Positions 16,975 to 26,671 are shown, counted from the first letter of the stretch. The stretch: 64,000 nt of DNA from Bacillota bacterium (GCA_021821085.1 JAKACV010000010.1:1-64000), one strand, 5' to 3'. Numbers and translations: made by a program. Notes: generated from the letters alone by a model not told the origin.

Positions 16975-17506
16975 CCAAAAGCAAATTGAATGGCTAAGTG
17001 AACAGCCTCTGTAGTCAATTCTTGACCATTGTACTGCTCATCACAGAAATATCCATTGTACAACTTTCCCACACCCCGCGAACGACGTTGCTTACATTGA
17101 CTCGTCCAATGAGCTGATCATTACGGTTGAAGAAAATACCAAATCCGTATCCAGAACCGTTTTCCCAGTTCTGGCGAACCTTCTCCAAGACTTTCCGTTG
17201 CCCATTTAACGTGTAATGTGCATCAGGTGTGAGAGGTGCAAAAGTTTGCACAAACTCTCGATTCCTCAATCATAATTTCAATAGAGGTTGTTCAAAAAGG
17301 GTCGAGAACTCTGCGGCGCAGGGCTTCGGCTTGTGCTGGACATGCGTGCTCATGTACCACCTATCGTACACTCCGCGCGCATGTCCAGACTTCACCAAAC
17401 CCCTGCTTGCATCTTACCTCAACCCTTTTTGAACAGGCTCCAATAGTGAATTAAGGTCGTCAATTTCCAATCCCCGAATATAAATGCGTTTTGAGTCTAG
17501 TCTCAT
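16975..17506 (-). pseudogene. GNAT acetyltransferase (RimJ/RimL-like), disrupted three times
   Basis: Starts at 17506 with MRLDSKRIYIRGLEIDDL behind a GAGGTG ribosome binding site. After about 22 codons a 156-bp mobile repeat is inserted (17285-17440). The gene then resumes with REFVQTFAPL, GYGFGIFFNRNDQLIGRVNVSNVVRG. A single frameshift follows near 17060, after which the right frame reads GYFCDEQYNGQELTTEAVHLAIQFAFG, the acetyl-CoA-binding end. The gene stops dead at 16974 where an IS3 remnant begins. The family is RimJ/RimL-type N-acetyltransferases of ~180 residues. Confidence 0.85.
17285..17440 (+). repeat. 156-bp MITE-like mobile repeat, copy 1
   Basis: Ends AGGTTGTTCAAAAAGGGT and (reverse-complemented) GAGCCTGTTCAAAAAGGGT form imperfect terminal inverted repeats. 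A 6-bp target duplication CAATAG flanks it (17279-17284, 17441-17446). The GC-rich interior has a second inverted pair, GGACATGCG and CGCATGTCC. There is no meaningful reading frame. It is inserted in a GNAT gene. Confidence 0.9.
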
Positions 17507-17591
17507 GGTATCACCTCAATTAAATATTCTTGTGCACTCCTTTTTCAAGAGAGTGAGAAGAAAATCTCACCGTATGTTAATGGAAATTCGG

Positions 17592-18479
17592 CTAGATGAG
17601 TATAGTTCCGGTCATCATTGTCTTGCCTGTACCTCCAACCTTAACCCTGATACCGTTTTTTCCTTGGTACACTTGAGTCTCGATTATACAAGGCATAGAA
17701 TTTATTACCCCTTGTTCAGCTTGTATTACTAGTTCATTTTTGCTATTTCCAAGTATATGAAACAAATAAGCACCAAGGGCTGCATTGCCAACCCCACATC
17801 CTGGATCTTCAATGCCTTCTCGTGGACAAATGTTTCTGGTATGTACATCGTATTTATTGTTGTATACATTAAATGTGAATAGCTGTGCTTCCTTAACACC
17901 TATCTTGGAACACAACTGCTGTAAGGATATAATATTTCTCTTAGCTTTCATAAGAACATCTAGCGATACGACAGGAACAATTAAATGGCCTAACCCAGTA
18001 TCTACTGGCAGAATCGGATAGTCGGATAGAATGTCCTTTTCTTCTAATCCGAATACATGTGCAACTGTAAAACGATTGCTTATCATTGGATGAAATATTG
18101 GCGACACTGATTCTATAAAGAATGTTCCATCTACCCCATTGATATTGACGTGACGATTTCCAGATTTCGTTTTTAGTGTGCATTCCGTTTTGCATGTGTC
18201 TAGTTGACCTGAAGTGCTCAATGCAACAAGGGCTGCAACTGTGGGATGTATAGCCAGAGAGACCTCTTCCGTTGGAGTAAAATATCTCAGTTCAAAATCA
18301 AAATCAGCATTAGTGTAAGCATTCAAAACAAATACTGTTTCTACGAGATTAAATTGTCGTGCAACTCTCAACATCATCTCGTCATTCAAAGTATTTGCAT
18401 TTAGAATAACTGCCGCTGGATTCCCCTCAAAAGCATTGTTAGTAAAGCTATTAACAACGGAAAAAGATAGTTCCCCCAC
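17592..18479 (-). CDS. PhzF family protein (isomerase-like)
   Basis: A 295-residue PhzF/YddE-type protein with the diaminopimelate-epimerase fold. Visible blocks are NSFTNNAFEGNPAAV at the N-terminus, NLVETVFVL with the family's catalytic Glu, LAIHPTVAA where most relatives have GHATLAA, and DPGCGVGNAALGAYL in the second half (relatives often DPATGSA). The length is normal and the frame intact. PhzF enzymes isomerise small acids; the substrate here is unknown and no phenazine genes are near. It lies in minus orientation 86 bases from the start of the broken GNAT gene. Confidence 0.85.
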   Translation of the reverse strand: MGELSFSVVNSFTNNAFEGNPAAVILNANTLNDEMMLRVARQFNLVETVFVLNAYTNADFDFELRYFTPTEEVSLAIHPTVAALVALSTSGQLDTCKTECTLKTKSGNRHVNINGVDGTFFIESVSPIFHPMISNRFTVAHVFGLEEKDILSDYPILPVDTGLGHLIVPVVSLDVLMKAKRNIISLQQLCSKIGVKEAQLFTFNVYNNKYDVHTRNICPREGIEDPGCGVGNAALGAYLFHILGNSKNELVIQAEQGVINSMPCIIETQVYQGKNGIRVKVGGTGKTMMTGTILI

Positions 18480-18663
18480 GCATCAAAACCTCCTGATTTG
18501 CGAAGCGATAGTTCAATAACTCGTTTTAACTTCACTTTGGTCATGCAGTGAGATTACACAGATCTTCATCCCTCATCTGTACCTTCCCACACACACTCGA
18601 GAATCTTCCTACCATCCGACCGGTCAGGTTGCATCAGGAGGGCGCTAACCATATCTTCAAAGA

Positions 18664-19235
18664 TTACTCTTTACCTATAAATCCAACGACGTCATTAGCC
18701 GATTTACGAAATATCGGAGGGAACAGCGAATCCAAATAGCTCTGGTGAAGAGCATCAACAAATACGTGGCGAAAACGACCTTCTTCGTTGGAGTCAGTAA
18801 ACATTGTTCCCGCCGGAGTATCCAAACCGTCTTTTTGTTGTGAAACATCACGGAACACAGACCAGTAATCATTGATCTCGCGTTCGTGACGCGAATCTCT
18901 AATTTACCCTTCCGTCAGACCGCAAATGTGATTCCCACAACTCTGTCTCGATAATGCAGAGCTCTAGCTTCGCCGGAACGAAGTCGTTGCCGAGTGAGGC
19001 ACATGAAGAGTTGAAGTAAACGCCCGTGATCAGTCCCAAATATGCATTCCGATAGTGTTCCAGCCGTTCATGTGCCATGGCTCGTCTGTAATCTGGTTCT
19101 TCTCGGTTTATGCCGTAAATAGAGACAGAGAAATTCTTATGACAACCATCGGCATTTTGCCAGTCACCAATCAAGAAATGATCGAAAAACTTCTTCAACC
19201 TCACAAGGTACTGAACGCCAAAATTGAATATTCAT
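18664..19235 (-). pseudogene. Unidentified gene broken by two frameshifts
   Basis: Starting at the ATG at 19235 (GGGGAGG just before it), MNIQFWRSVPCEVEEVFRSF runs 23 codons to a stop. A shifted frame continues WQNADGCHKNFSVSIYGINR through ELCIIETELWESHLRSDGR to a stop at 18899. A third frame gives REINDYWSVFRDVSQQ ... FPPIFRKSANDVVGF to 18664. All three read like parts of one protein of about 185 residues. I do not recognise the family. No signal peptide or membrane segment is seen. Confidence 0.45.
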
Positions 19236-19306
19236 TCCTCCCCAATGTGGAGAACCTCTTCGGTTTCTGCCCTCGTTAATTGAATAAAGATTCCATTAGG
19301 TGTAGT

Positions 19307-20134
19307 TCAATTTGACACAGGTTTGATTAACTCAGCTGTCACGTATGCTAAGCGAAATCCCACCCGTTCTGCATTTCGTTGTGAGTCAGATCCAGGATCG
19401 GTTTCAATGGTTGCAATACGCGCTCCATTATCCTTGGCAAATCGCAATCGCCAATCAAGTAACGCTGTTTGTAAACCACGCTTTCGATATGAAGGGCGGG
19501 TACTTGTTGCAAATAAAGCGGCAATTTCATGGTTTATTGCAAGGATTCCTCCTGCGGCAACAACTTCATTTTCAGTGGCAAGTACGGGAATACTGTTTTG
19601 CATACGAAAAAATGCTCGATCAAGATCAAGATTTTGCTCTTTTGACACATCATCCACATCGTTAAAACCCGCAGCAACGGCACGTGCCCATTCCATTTCT
19701 TCATTCGACGTGGCTATCCGAATTCTTGGATCCGATAGGTCAAACGAAGACCGCCATGCACTGAGGTCAAGAATCCATCGATATGAGAAGCTGTTAAGTA
19801 TATAACCGCGTTTCTGAGTTAATTCGATTAATGATGAGTGCGCTAAAGGACACACACGAATGACAGCTGAATGATTATTCAAATGATAAAATTCCTCTAT
19901 TTCTACCAATACTGACTCTTCAACTGGCGACAACATTCCAAGTCCTACTGTTTCATTAACGGGACACTCAGAACCGCCATAAACTGAGAGAGAGTTACCA
20001 ACTTCAATTGCTTTTGCTGTCGTGCCAAACCCTGATCTGTTCCATGCTTCAATGACTTGCTTATTTCCCTCTCGCAGATCACTTTCAATCTTGAAAGCTA
20101 AATCTTGATTAAGAAATACTGTCAATGCAATCAC
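19307..20134 (-). CDS. GNAT family N-acetyltransferase
   Basis: A 275-residue protein whose last ~110 residues form a GNAT domain. AALFATSTRPSYRKRGLQTALLDWRL supplies the acetyl-CoA pyrophosphate loop (R-x-x-G-x... in the form YRKRGLQ). The end ARIATIETDPGSDSQRNAERVGF is the usual strand-helix closing block. The N-terminal ~140 residues resemble the degenerate first GNAT half seen in two-domain acetyltransferases. The substrate is unknown. It stands alone, 66 bases downstream of the isochorismatase-like gene, and could be in one transcript with it. Confidence 0.82.
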   Translation of the reverse strand: MIALTVFLNQDLAFKIESDLREGNKQVIEAWNRSGFGTTAKAIEVGNSLSVYGGSECPVNETVGLGMLSPVEESVLVEIEEFYHLNNHSAVIRVCPLAHSSLIELTQKRGYILNSFSYRWILDLSAWRSSFDLSDPRIRIATSNEEMEWARAVAAGFNDVDDVSKEQNLDLDRAFFRMQNSIPVLATENEVVAAGGILAINHEIAALFATSTRPSYRKRGLQTALLDWRLRFAKDNGARIATIETDPGSDSQRNAERVGFRLAYVTAELIKPVSN

Positions 20135-20199
20135 TCCCGAGTATATTGCCTCGCTTTATTGCAATAGAATCTCTATCGTTTACAAGAAATATAGTGGAC

Positions 20200-20733
20200 T
20201 CACGTAATATTGAAGACTATATTTATGGATTCTTCAGTGTCTGCAAACCATCTCAATAAATCATTGTGATGGTCAATGATTTGAGTGGCTGTGAGCTTCC
20301 CGCGATTCGAGGTACTATGGGCGTCCTTTGCCACAATCACATCATATCCCAGACTGAACGCTCGACGACAAGTTGTATCGACACATAGTTCTGTCTGAAT
20401 ACCAGTCAAAACAAGTTTCCTAATCCCCTTTGTCTCCAATTCGAGTTGAAGTTTTGTTTCATAGAACGCATCAGGTGTTGTCTTTTGAATGATAACGTCT
20501 TCTTGAACAGGGGCAATTGCAGGGTGTATGTTCCATCCAGTTGTATTTGGTTCAAGCGGGTTGCCCACGCCTGCGTTGTGTTGGACATAGACGACAGGAA
20601 CACCGCAGGTTCGTGCCTTAGCTATTAACCCTTGAATCCGTTCCAGTAAAACATTCTCTTCATAAATAGGGTCTGTTTCCGCAAACATACCCACTTGCAT
20701 GTCGATAATCAACAAAGCAAAGTCATTGTTCAT
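20200..20733 (-). CDS. Isochorismatase-family cysteine hydrolase
   Basis: A 177-residue isochorismatase-like hydrolase. The catalytic triad is visible: Asp in LLIIDMQVGMF (residue ~11), Lys in IIQKTTPDAF (~84), and Cys in GIQTELCVDTTCRRAF (~117), with the conserved cis-peptide region just before it. Relatives are nicotinamidases, biurea/ureidoacrylate hydrolases and other amidases; the exact substrate is not evident. Its ribosome binding site GGAGG lies about 8 bases before the ATG. No other pathway gene lies near. Confidence 0.88.
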   Translation of the reverse strand: MNNDFALLIIDMQVGMFAETDPIYEENVLLERIQGLIAKARTCGVPVVYVQHNAGVGNPLEPNTTGWNIHPAIAPVQEDVIIQKTTPDAFYETKLQLELETKGIRKLVLTGIQTELCVDTTCRRAFSLGYDVIVAKDAHSTSNRGKLTATQIIDHHNDLLRWFADTEESINIVFNIT

Positions 20734-21267
20734 TTGCTACCTCCAATCAGCCACACATTGTTCCTTTACGTTTCGCTATGCTTCACTCCATCATATAGAA
20801 CGTACGTTCTTTTGTCGATGCGTTTTATACGTTTCGATACAGCATCTACCTGCCTCGTTAGAGACAGATCCTTTCGTCGCAATGACTGCATGTTTATGTA
20901 AAAATAAGTAAGCAGGAGTATCGGATTCTCGCCCTCGTTAATCCCCTATAACGAAAATTTCGAGGGAGGCGTTGATCATGACACAAGTGGATAAAAAGTA
21001 ACTGGTCCTACCACTGTAGCCGTGGTTTTGATAGGGTACGTCAGAGGAACAACCCATATATATCACTGATTTCTTGTACAAGAAATCAGTGATAACTCAA
21101 AACCACGACCTCCACGACATCATCAGACACACCAATCTGCGATTCTGCATGGCTTCTGCACTAGCAGAACATCCTTTAGGTCATCAGTATCGATAAACTT
21201 AGCACTGAGAACAACGACGTAAACCTATAGGGAAGAACCGCTGTTACTGCTCCAATGTGTCGAAGAA
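20734..21267. other. Gene-free stretch with structured repeat
   Basis: No convincing gene. It holds the nested palindrome listed separately at 21021-21107. A start-like stretch at about 20960-21003 (GAGGGAGGCGTTGATC before ATG) opens only a 7-codon frame. Confidence 0.5.
21021..21107. repeat. 34-bp perfect palindrome inside an 11-bp inverted repeat
   Basis: 21061-21094 is a perfect palindrome centred on TGTACA, with arms beginning TATCACTGATTTCTTG. It is enclosed by CGTGGTTTTGA (21021-21031) and its exact reverse complement (21097-21107). No T-run follows. It lies 170 bases past the htpG stop and may be a mobile-element end, a protein-binding site or an RNA stem. Confidence 0.75.
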
Positions 21268-23148
21268 TCACACCATGATTTTACATACATCATTTGTGAA
21301 ATCGACTGGATCATCGATTGGAAGCCCTTCAATAAGCAGTGCTTGGTTATATAACAGATTCGTATAAAGATGTAATTTCTCTTTGTCATGTTCAAAGGCC
21401 GCTCTTAACGATTGAAACACCTCGTGGTTGATGTTGATTTCCAATACTTTCTCGGCTTTCATGTTTTGGTTGTTTGGCATTGCTTTCAGTACCTTTTCCA
21501 TTTCTATTGTGATTTCGCCATCTGCCGTTAAGCACACAGGGTGGTTTTTAAGTCGCTTTGAAATCCGTACATCCTTTACTTTGTCTGTCAGAATCTTTTT
21601 CATCTCGTCAAACAGTACTTTGTTCTCATTCTCCTCTTCCGCCGTCTGACCCTGACTTTCATCAGCTTCAATACCCAAGTCGCCACTGGATACCGACTTG
21701 AATTCCTTCTCTTTGTACGTCATCAGCATTTTGATGGCGAATTCATCGACGTCTTCAATAAAATATAAAATTTCATACCCCTTATCTGATACAAGCTCGG
21801 TCTGAGGTAATCTATCAAGCCGTTCATACGTTTCTCCAGAAGCATAATAAATGTACTTTTGATCTTGAGACATTCTTGCAATGTATTCATCCAAAGTAAC
21901 CATTTTCTTTTCCAGCGATGAGTAAAACATTACTAGATCCTGCAATACGTCTTTATTACTTCCAAAGTCACTGTAAACCCCATACTTCAACTGTGTGCCA
22001 AAAGTTTTGTAAAAAGCTTCATATTTCTCTCTATCGTCCTTTAACATGCGTTGCAATTGACTGGTAATCTTACTCTTAATGTTCTTGGCAATTAACTTGA
22101 GTTGCTTATCTTGTTGCAAAATCTCTCTGGATATGTTTAGAGACAAATCCTCGGAATCGACCATGCCCTTGACAAAACTGTAATAGTCCGGAAGCAGGTC
22201 TGGAGATTTGCTCATGATAAGCACGCCGTTTGAATACAGTTCCAACCCTTTTTCGTATTCCTTTGTATAATAGTCATAAGGCGTCTTCTCGGGAATGTAC
22301 AAAATGGCGTTGTACCTCACAGCACCATCCACACTAATGTGCATATGTGTTAAAGGCTTGTCAAAGCCGTAATGTTTCTCGATATAAAAATTTTCATAGT
22401 CCTCGTCCGTAAGCTCATTTTTATTTTTTCTCCAAATAGGAACCATGCTGTTGATCGTTTGCTCTTCCCGATATTCTTCGTATTCTTCTTCGCTACCTTC
22501 CTTGAGCCTTTGCTGAGTCACGTCCATTTTTATAGGATAGCGGATAAAATCCGAGTACTTCTTGATGATCGATCTCAATCGATACTCGTCCAGATAGTCG
22601 TCATAGCTCTCATCTTCTGTACTCTCTTTGATTTTTAAAATAATCTCCGTACCCACAGTATCCTTGTCAGTTGGTACAATTGTGTATCCGTCAACGCCAG
22701 CAGATTCCCACTTATACGCCGTTTCACTACCTAATGCTCTGCTGATGACCGTGACCATGTCGGCAACCATAAATGACGAGTAAAAGCCAACACCAAATTG
22801 ACCGATAATGTCATGACCATCTCTCGCTTCATTTTCACTCTTAAAGGCTAAAGACCCACTCTGGGCAATCACACCCAAGTTATTTTCGACTTCTTCCTTT
22901 GTCATGCCAATACCAGTATCCACAATCGTCAAGGTTCCATTGGCCTTATCAACAATCACCTTTATATAGTAATTGTCTTTATCAAAGGTTAAGGTGCTAT
23001 CAGTTAAAGCCTTGTAGTATATTTTATCAATTGCATCGCTAGCATTTGAAATCAATTCCCTCAAAAAAATTTCACGATGAGAGTAAATGGAATGAATCAT
23101 CATTTCTAACATCCGTTTGGATTCTGCTTTAAATGGCGTTTTTTCCAT
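21268..23148 (-). CDS. htpG: Hsp90-family molecular chaperone HtpG
   Basis: A 626-residue bacterial Hsp90, full length. The GHKL ATPase domain shows [12 protein letters not shown] (catalytic Glu/Asn region), [11 protein letters not shown], and [15 protein letters not shown]; the middle domain has [16 protein letters not shown] with the catalytic Arg, and the C-terminal dimerisation part is complete. I start at the second ATG (23148, [11 protein letters not shown]), placed seven bases after AAAGGAG, not the ATG 18 bases earlier. It is a cytosolic ATP-dependent protein-folding factor. It stands alone with no stress-regulon neighbours. Confidence 0.97.
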   Translation of the reverse strand: MEKTPFKAESKRMLEMMIHSIYSHREIFLRELISNASDAIDKIYYKALTDSTLTFDKDNYYIKVIVDKANGTLTIVDTGIGMTKEEVENNLGVIAQSGSLAFKSENEARDGHDIIGQFGVGFYSSFMVADMVTVISRALGSETAYKWESAGVDGYTIVPTDKDTVGTEIILKIKESTEDESYDDYLDEYRLRSIIKKYSDFIRYPIKMDVTQQRLKEGSEEEYEEYREEQTINSMVPIWRKNKNELTDEDYENFYIEKHYGFDKPLTHMHISVDGAVRYNAILYIPEKTPYDYYTKEYEKGLELYSNGVLIMSKSPDLLPDYYSFVKGMVDSEDLSLNISREILQQDKQLKLIAKNIKSKITSQLQRMLKDDREKYEAFYKTFGTQLKYGVYSDFGSNKDVLQDLVMFYSSLEKKMVTLDEYIARMSQDQKYIYYASGETYERLDRLPQTELVSDKGYEILYFIEDVDEFAIKMLMTYKEKEFKSVSSGDLGIEADESQGQTAEEENENKVLFDEMKKILTDKVKDVRISKRLKNHPVCLTADGEITIEMEKVLKAMPNNQNMKAEKVLEININHEVFQSLRAAFEHDKEKLHLYTNLLYNQALLIEGLPIDDPVDFTNDVCKIMV

Positions 23149-23404
23149 AGAAACGTCTCCTTTCAAGCTTTCTCAACGTATACTTGGTGTCACCGTGATG
23201 TGCACTCCCATGAATTAGATCTTGACACCACAGAGTACTAATATCACTGTCTATTTTACATATTCTTTGGTTTTCGTCAATTTTACATTGGAGTAGTATC
23301 ATTTTAGTTGAGTCGATAAACTCATAAAACTGGAAAGAATGATATAAAAAGAAAGAAGGAATCCATAGACTGGACACTTTTAAAAAAGGTGTTCAGTTCA
23401 CCAG

Positions 23405-23683
23405 ATGCGAGTGTATGACAAAGAATTCAAAGAAGAAGCAATTAAATTGTCCTATGAAATTGGTCCAACAGCAGCCTCAAATCAATTGGGAATTCCACCA
23501 ACAACGCTTTACACATGGCGAAGCCAAATCAAAGAGCATGGATCTTTAGCATTTGTGGGTAGCGGACATCAGCGTATCGACCCCAAAACAGCAGAGATGA
23601 AAGGGCTAGAGAAAAAGATCAAAGAACTTGAATCAGCGAATAATATCTTAAAAAAGGCGTTAGCTTTTTTCGCAGAGAGCTAA
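23405..23683 (+). CDS. IS3-family transposase OrfA
   Basis: A 92-residue OrfA with helix-turn-helix (AASNQLGIPPTTLYTWRSQI) and a C-terminal coiled coil (KGLEKKIKELESANNILKKAL). It is intact in itself, but its partner orfB is broken, so the element should be immobile by itself. An A6 run (TTAAAAAAGGCG, around 23648-23659) marks the normal -1 frameshift site. It is not closely related to the OrfA at 4766-5059. Confidence 0.85.
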   Translation: MRVYDKEFKEEAIKLSYEIGPTAASNQLGIPPTTLYTWRSQIKEHGSLAFVGSGHQRIDPKTAEMKGLEKKIKELESANNILKKALAFFAES

Positions 23684-23685
23684 AA

Positions 23686-23840
23686 GAGCCTGTTCAAAAA
23701 GGGTTGAGGTAAGATGCAAGCAGGGGTTTGGTGAAGTCTGGACATGCGCGCGGAGTGTACGATAGGTGGTACATGAGCACGCATGTCCAGCACAAGCCGA
23801 AGCCCTGCGCCGCAGAGTTCTCGACCTTTTTGAACAACCT
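23686..23840 (-). repeat. MITE-like mobile repeat, copy 2 (155 bp, reverse)
   Basis: Reverse-orientation copy of the repeat at 17285, nearly identical apart from one missing G in the run near the AGGTTGTTC end. The target duplication is CTAAAA on both sides (23680-23685, 23841-23846), which read in element orientation is TTTTAG. It splits orfA from orfB of an IS3 element. Confidence 0.9.
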
Positions 23841-24106
23841 CTAAAAGAAATAGCTGCACGAGAACTGTTTCGATTTATATGGGCTCAACGGGAAAAAGAC
23901 CTGACCAAGCACAGCATGAAAGAAATGTGTAAGGTCTTACAGGTGAGTGAAGCTGGCTATTACAAATGGTTACGCACCCGGAGTCAGCCTTATAAATACG
24001 ATGAGCTTTTGGCTAAGATCCGTCAGATTCGGATCAAGTCCAAAGTGTGGTGTGAATTCCCCCATGATAGATATGGACATCGTCAATGCCTTCGGAACGA
24101 GCTTTC

Positions 24107-25534
24107 CTAACACAAAATCTCAAGTCGGCGAATGCCTTCCCAGATGGATTCTTCATTGGTCTTGGCAAAACCAAGTAGCAGCCCTTTTCGTGTAGTCTCC
24201 TGTCGATATGGATCGAGTGGGTAAATGCCCACCCCTAGTTGGGCAGCTTGATGCACCATGTTCAGTTCGTCGAATGATGCTTCCGCTTCCAAAAATAAGT
24301 GCAACCCGGTCTCACTCCCTTGTACCTGAAACCTTCGGTCTAGTCTGTAGTAACGAATCGCTTCCATCATGGATTGATGACGAGCGCAGTAGATTTTGCG
24401 TTGGCGATGGATATGCCGTGCAAATTCTCCTTGACGTATGAATTCTCCAAGCGCCAATTGTTCTATAATGGGTATTTGACGCTCGACTAAGGATTGAACT
24501 GAAGCAATCCGCTTGATTGCATGCTCAGGCCCCACGATGACCGAGAGACGAATCCCAGGAGCTAGGACTTTTGAAAGGGTCATAATGTACAAGACATGAG
24601 ACGGTGTGTCTGCATACAAAGATGGTAATGGCCCTCCATGATAACGGTACTCACCATCAAAGTCGTCTTCTATAATCCAAATATCATTCTTTACTGCGAA
24701 GTCAAGTAACTGCCTTCGTCGACGTACAGACATGACGGCACCAGTGGGACGTTGGTGTGACGGGGTGACGAATACCAGATTCGTATGCAACGGAATTTCG
24801 TCGACAATAATTCCTTCGGAATCAACTGGGACAGAAGCAACGTGGATCCCTCGGTTCGCCAAAGGGAGACGAGCGCCCGGAAATCCCGGATCCTCAATAC
24901 AAGCTAAACTATTTGGTTGAAGGATCGATTGCGCAATTAAATCCATGCTATGCTGCGCACCGGATGTGATCATAATTTGTTTATTGGAAACCTGAATTCC
25001 CCTTGCTTGCGCAAGGTACTGTTGAATAGCAACTCGGGTGGAGAGCGCGCCCTGACTTGATGTGTAACCCCAATCAGCGTCACTCATTTTTGCCATCGCC
25101 TGACCTATTGCTTTTCTCCAAGCTAACTTGAATCGCTCATCCACGTGGGGTTCCTGGTGTCGGAAATCGACTTCCACAGGGTAACCTTCGTTAATGGTCA
25201 ACCACTTACCCAACTCGTCATTCGTAGAAAGGAATGCTACGGTATCGGAGATTTCGGGAGTTGGAGGCGAAGAAATCTGAGACCTGGAAGATTTTTGACC
25301 TGCAATCACCTTCGTTCCACCCCGGCCGCTGGTTTGAAGATATCCTCTTGCAATCAGTTCCTCGTAAGCAACTTGAATGGTTGAACGGGAGACTCCAAGT
25401 TCGAGCGCAAGCGCTCTCGACGGAGGTAAGTTTGTGCCTATACTCAGTTCACCGCCATCAATTCTTTCAATAATGCTGGTTACGATTTGCTGCCACAATG
25501 GCTTTTCGGAAGCTCGGATGAGTGGCAGATACAT
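24107..25534 (-). CDS. MocR-family regulator (GntR HTH + aminotransferase domain)
   Basis: A 475-residue protein. The N-terminal ~80 residues form a GntR winged helix (LPPSRALALELGVSRSTIQVAYEELIARGYL). The rest is a type I aminotransferase fold: ITSGAQHSMDLIAQ, VTPSHQRPTGAVMS, IIEDDFDGEYRY with the PLP-binding Asp, and MTLSKVLAPGIRLSVIVGP with the PLP lysine (SK). Such regulators sense PLP or amino compounds. It is divergent from the exporter at 25676, which it probably controls through the palindrome between them. Its stop lies next to a truncated IS3 element. Confidence 0.9.
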   Translation of the reverse strand: MYLPLIRASEKPLWQQIVTSIIERIDGGELSIGTNLPPSRALALELGVSRSTIQVAYEELIARGYLQTSGRGGTKVIAGQKSSRSQISSPPTPEISDTVAFLSTNDELGKWLTINEGYPVEVDFRHQEPHVDERFKLAWRKAIGQAMAKMSDADWGYTSSQGALSTRVAIQQYLAQARGIQVSNKQIMITSGAQHSMDLIAQSILQPNSLACIEDPGFPGARLPLANRGIHVASVPVDSEGIIVDEIPLHTNLVFVTPSHQRPTGAVMSVRRRRQLLDFAVKNDIWIIEDDFDGEYRYHGGPLPSLYADTPSHVLYIMTLSKVLAPGIRLSVIVGPEHAIKRIASVQSLVERQIPIIEQLALGEFIRQGEFARHIHRQRKIYCARHQSMMEAIRYYRLDRRFQVQGSETGLHLFLEAEASFDELNMVHQAAQLGVGIYPLDPYRQETTRKGLLLGFAKTNEESIWEGIRRLEILC

Positions 25535-25568
25535 ATTATATTCATCCCTTGTAATTTTGGATTGTTAG

Positions 25569-25582
25569 AAATAGATCTATTT
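25569..25582. promoter_or_regulatory. Palindrome AAATAGATCTATTT between divergent genes
   Basis: A perfect 14-bp palindrome 35 bases from the MocR-type gene start and ~95 bases before the exporter start. MocR/GntR proteins bind such sites in divergent promoter regions, so it is a candidate operator. No direct proof is visible. Confidence 0.45.
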
Positions 25583-25675
25583 GGCTCTAGTATACCATTC
25601 AATCCCGGTGTAAAGTGAGTCAAATACTTGATACGGAGTTGGGAATGCATGCGAAGAGGAAGTAGCTATGGAAAG

Positions 25676-26671
25676 ATGAAATTGCGTTCGATTACTCTTG
25701 GAATCCTTTCGTCACTTTTCTTTTCAGTGACGTTTGTCCTCAATCGAAGGATGAGTCTCTCTGGTGAAAGTTGGATTTGGAGTGCATCGCTTCGGTATTT
25801 GTTTATGCTTCCGATGCTTTTTATCATCGTTCTATATCGGCGTACATTTCTAACAATGATCCACGAGATGATGCGATTGCCGTGGCAGTGGCTAATTTGG
25901 AGTGTGATCGGATTTGGTTTGTTTTATATTCCACTTTGCATCTCTGCAGATTTCGCGCCATCTTGGCTTATTGCAGCAAGTTGGCAGTTTACCATCATCG
26001 CAGGATCTCTGTTGGCACCGTTCTTCTATGACGTGGACGACACGACAACTGGTGTTCACAAAGTGCGAAAAAAGATACCCCTTCGAGGATTATTGATATC
26101 GGGTATCATTTTCGTTGGCATATTGGTTGTGGAATTGGGGCATGCGACGTCAACGTCTTTTTCGGATATTTGGATGGGGAGCCTACCCATTATTGTAGCA
26201 GCTTTTGCCTATCCGCTTGGAAACCGCAAGATGATGGAGATATGCACTGGACGACTTGATGCAATTGAGCGGGTATTTGGGATGACGATTGCGAGTTTAC
26301 CACTATGGATTGTCCTCTCAGTAATTGGTGTGCGGGTCGCTGGATGGCCTCCTGTCGGGCAAGTAGAGCAGACCGCAATGATCGCCTTGAGTTCAGGTGT
26401 CATCGGTACTGTCCTGTTCTTTGCAGCATCAGATTTAACAAAAGGAAACATGCATGAACTTGCTGTAGTGGAAGCCACGCAATCAGGCGAAGTTGTCTTC
26501 ACATTGCTTCTTGCCATGCTCTTTCTTTCATGGCGTCTGCCGTCTCTTGTTTCTTTGGCTGGAATTATTTTGATTGTATTAGGTATGGTTGCACATAGCT
26601 TGTGGTCGAACTCCGAGCCTGGCTCATCAAACAGGAGAGCGACCGTATTCAAGTCTTCCGATTCTCTGTAG
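25676..26671 (+). CDS. EamA/DMT-like multidrug resistance efflux transporter-family protein
   Basis: About 331 residues with roughly ten hydrophobic segments, of the DMT-type family called 'multidrug resistance efflux transporter' (PF13536-like). The N-terminal LGILSSLFFSVTFVLNRRMSLSG matches the first membrane helix of that family. I prefer the ATG at 25676 because the hydrophobic start follows directly; in-frame ATGs at 25628 and 25649 are possible. It is divergent from a MocR-type regulator, a frequent pair for exporter control. What it exports is not evident. The C-terminal ~25 residues are polar and probably cytosolic. Confidence 0.75.
   Translation: MKLRSITLGILSSLFFSVTFVLNRRMSLSGESWIWSASLRYLFMLPMLFIIVLYRRTFLTMIHEMMRLPWQWLIWSVIGFGLFYIPLCISADFAPSWLIAASWQFTIIAGSLLAPFFYDVDDTTTGVHKVRKKIPLRGLLISGIIFVGILVVELGHATSTSFSDIWMGSLPIIVAAFAYPLGNRKMMEICTGRLDAIERVFGMTIASLPLWIVLSVIGVRVAGWPPVGQVEQTAMIALSSGVIGTVLFFAASDLTKGNMHELAVVEATQSGEVVFTLLLAMLFLSWRLPSLVSLAGIILIVLGMVAHSLWSNSEPGSSNRRATVFKSSDSL

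Larger units (their letters stand above)
23371..24070 (+). mobile_element. IS3-family element, truncated and invaded by a MITE
   Basis: The left end TGGACACTTTTAAAAAAGGTG starts at 23371. OrfA is intact (23405-23683). Just after its stop the 156-bp repeat is inserted (23686-23840). OrfB then begins (KEIAARELFRFIWAQREKDL, MCKVLQVSEAGYYKWLRTRS) but becomes unrecognisable after about 24050, so the DDE core is lost. The right end was probably deleted next to the MocR-type gene. Confidence 0.8.
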
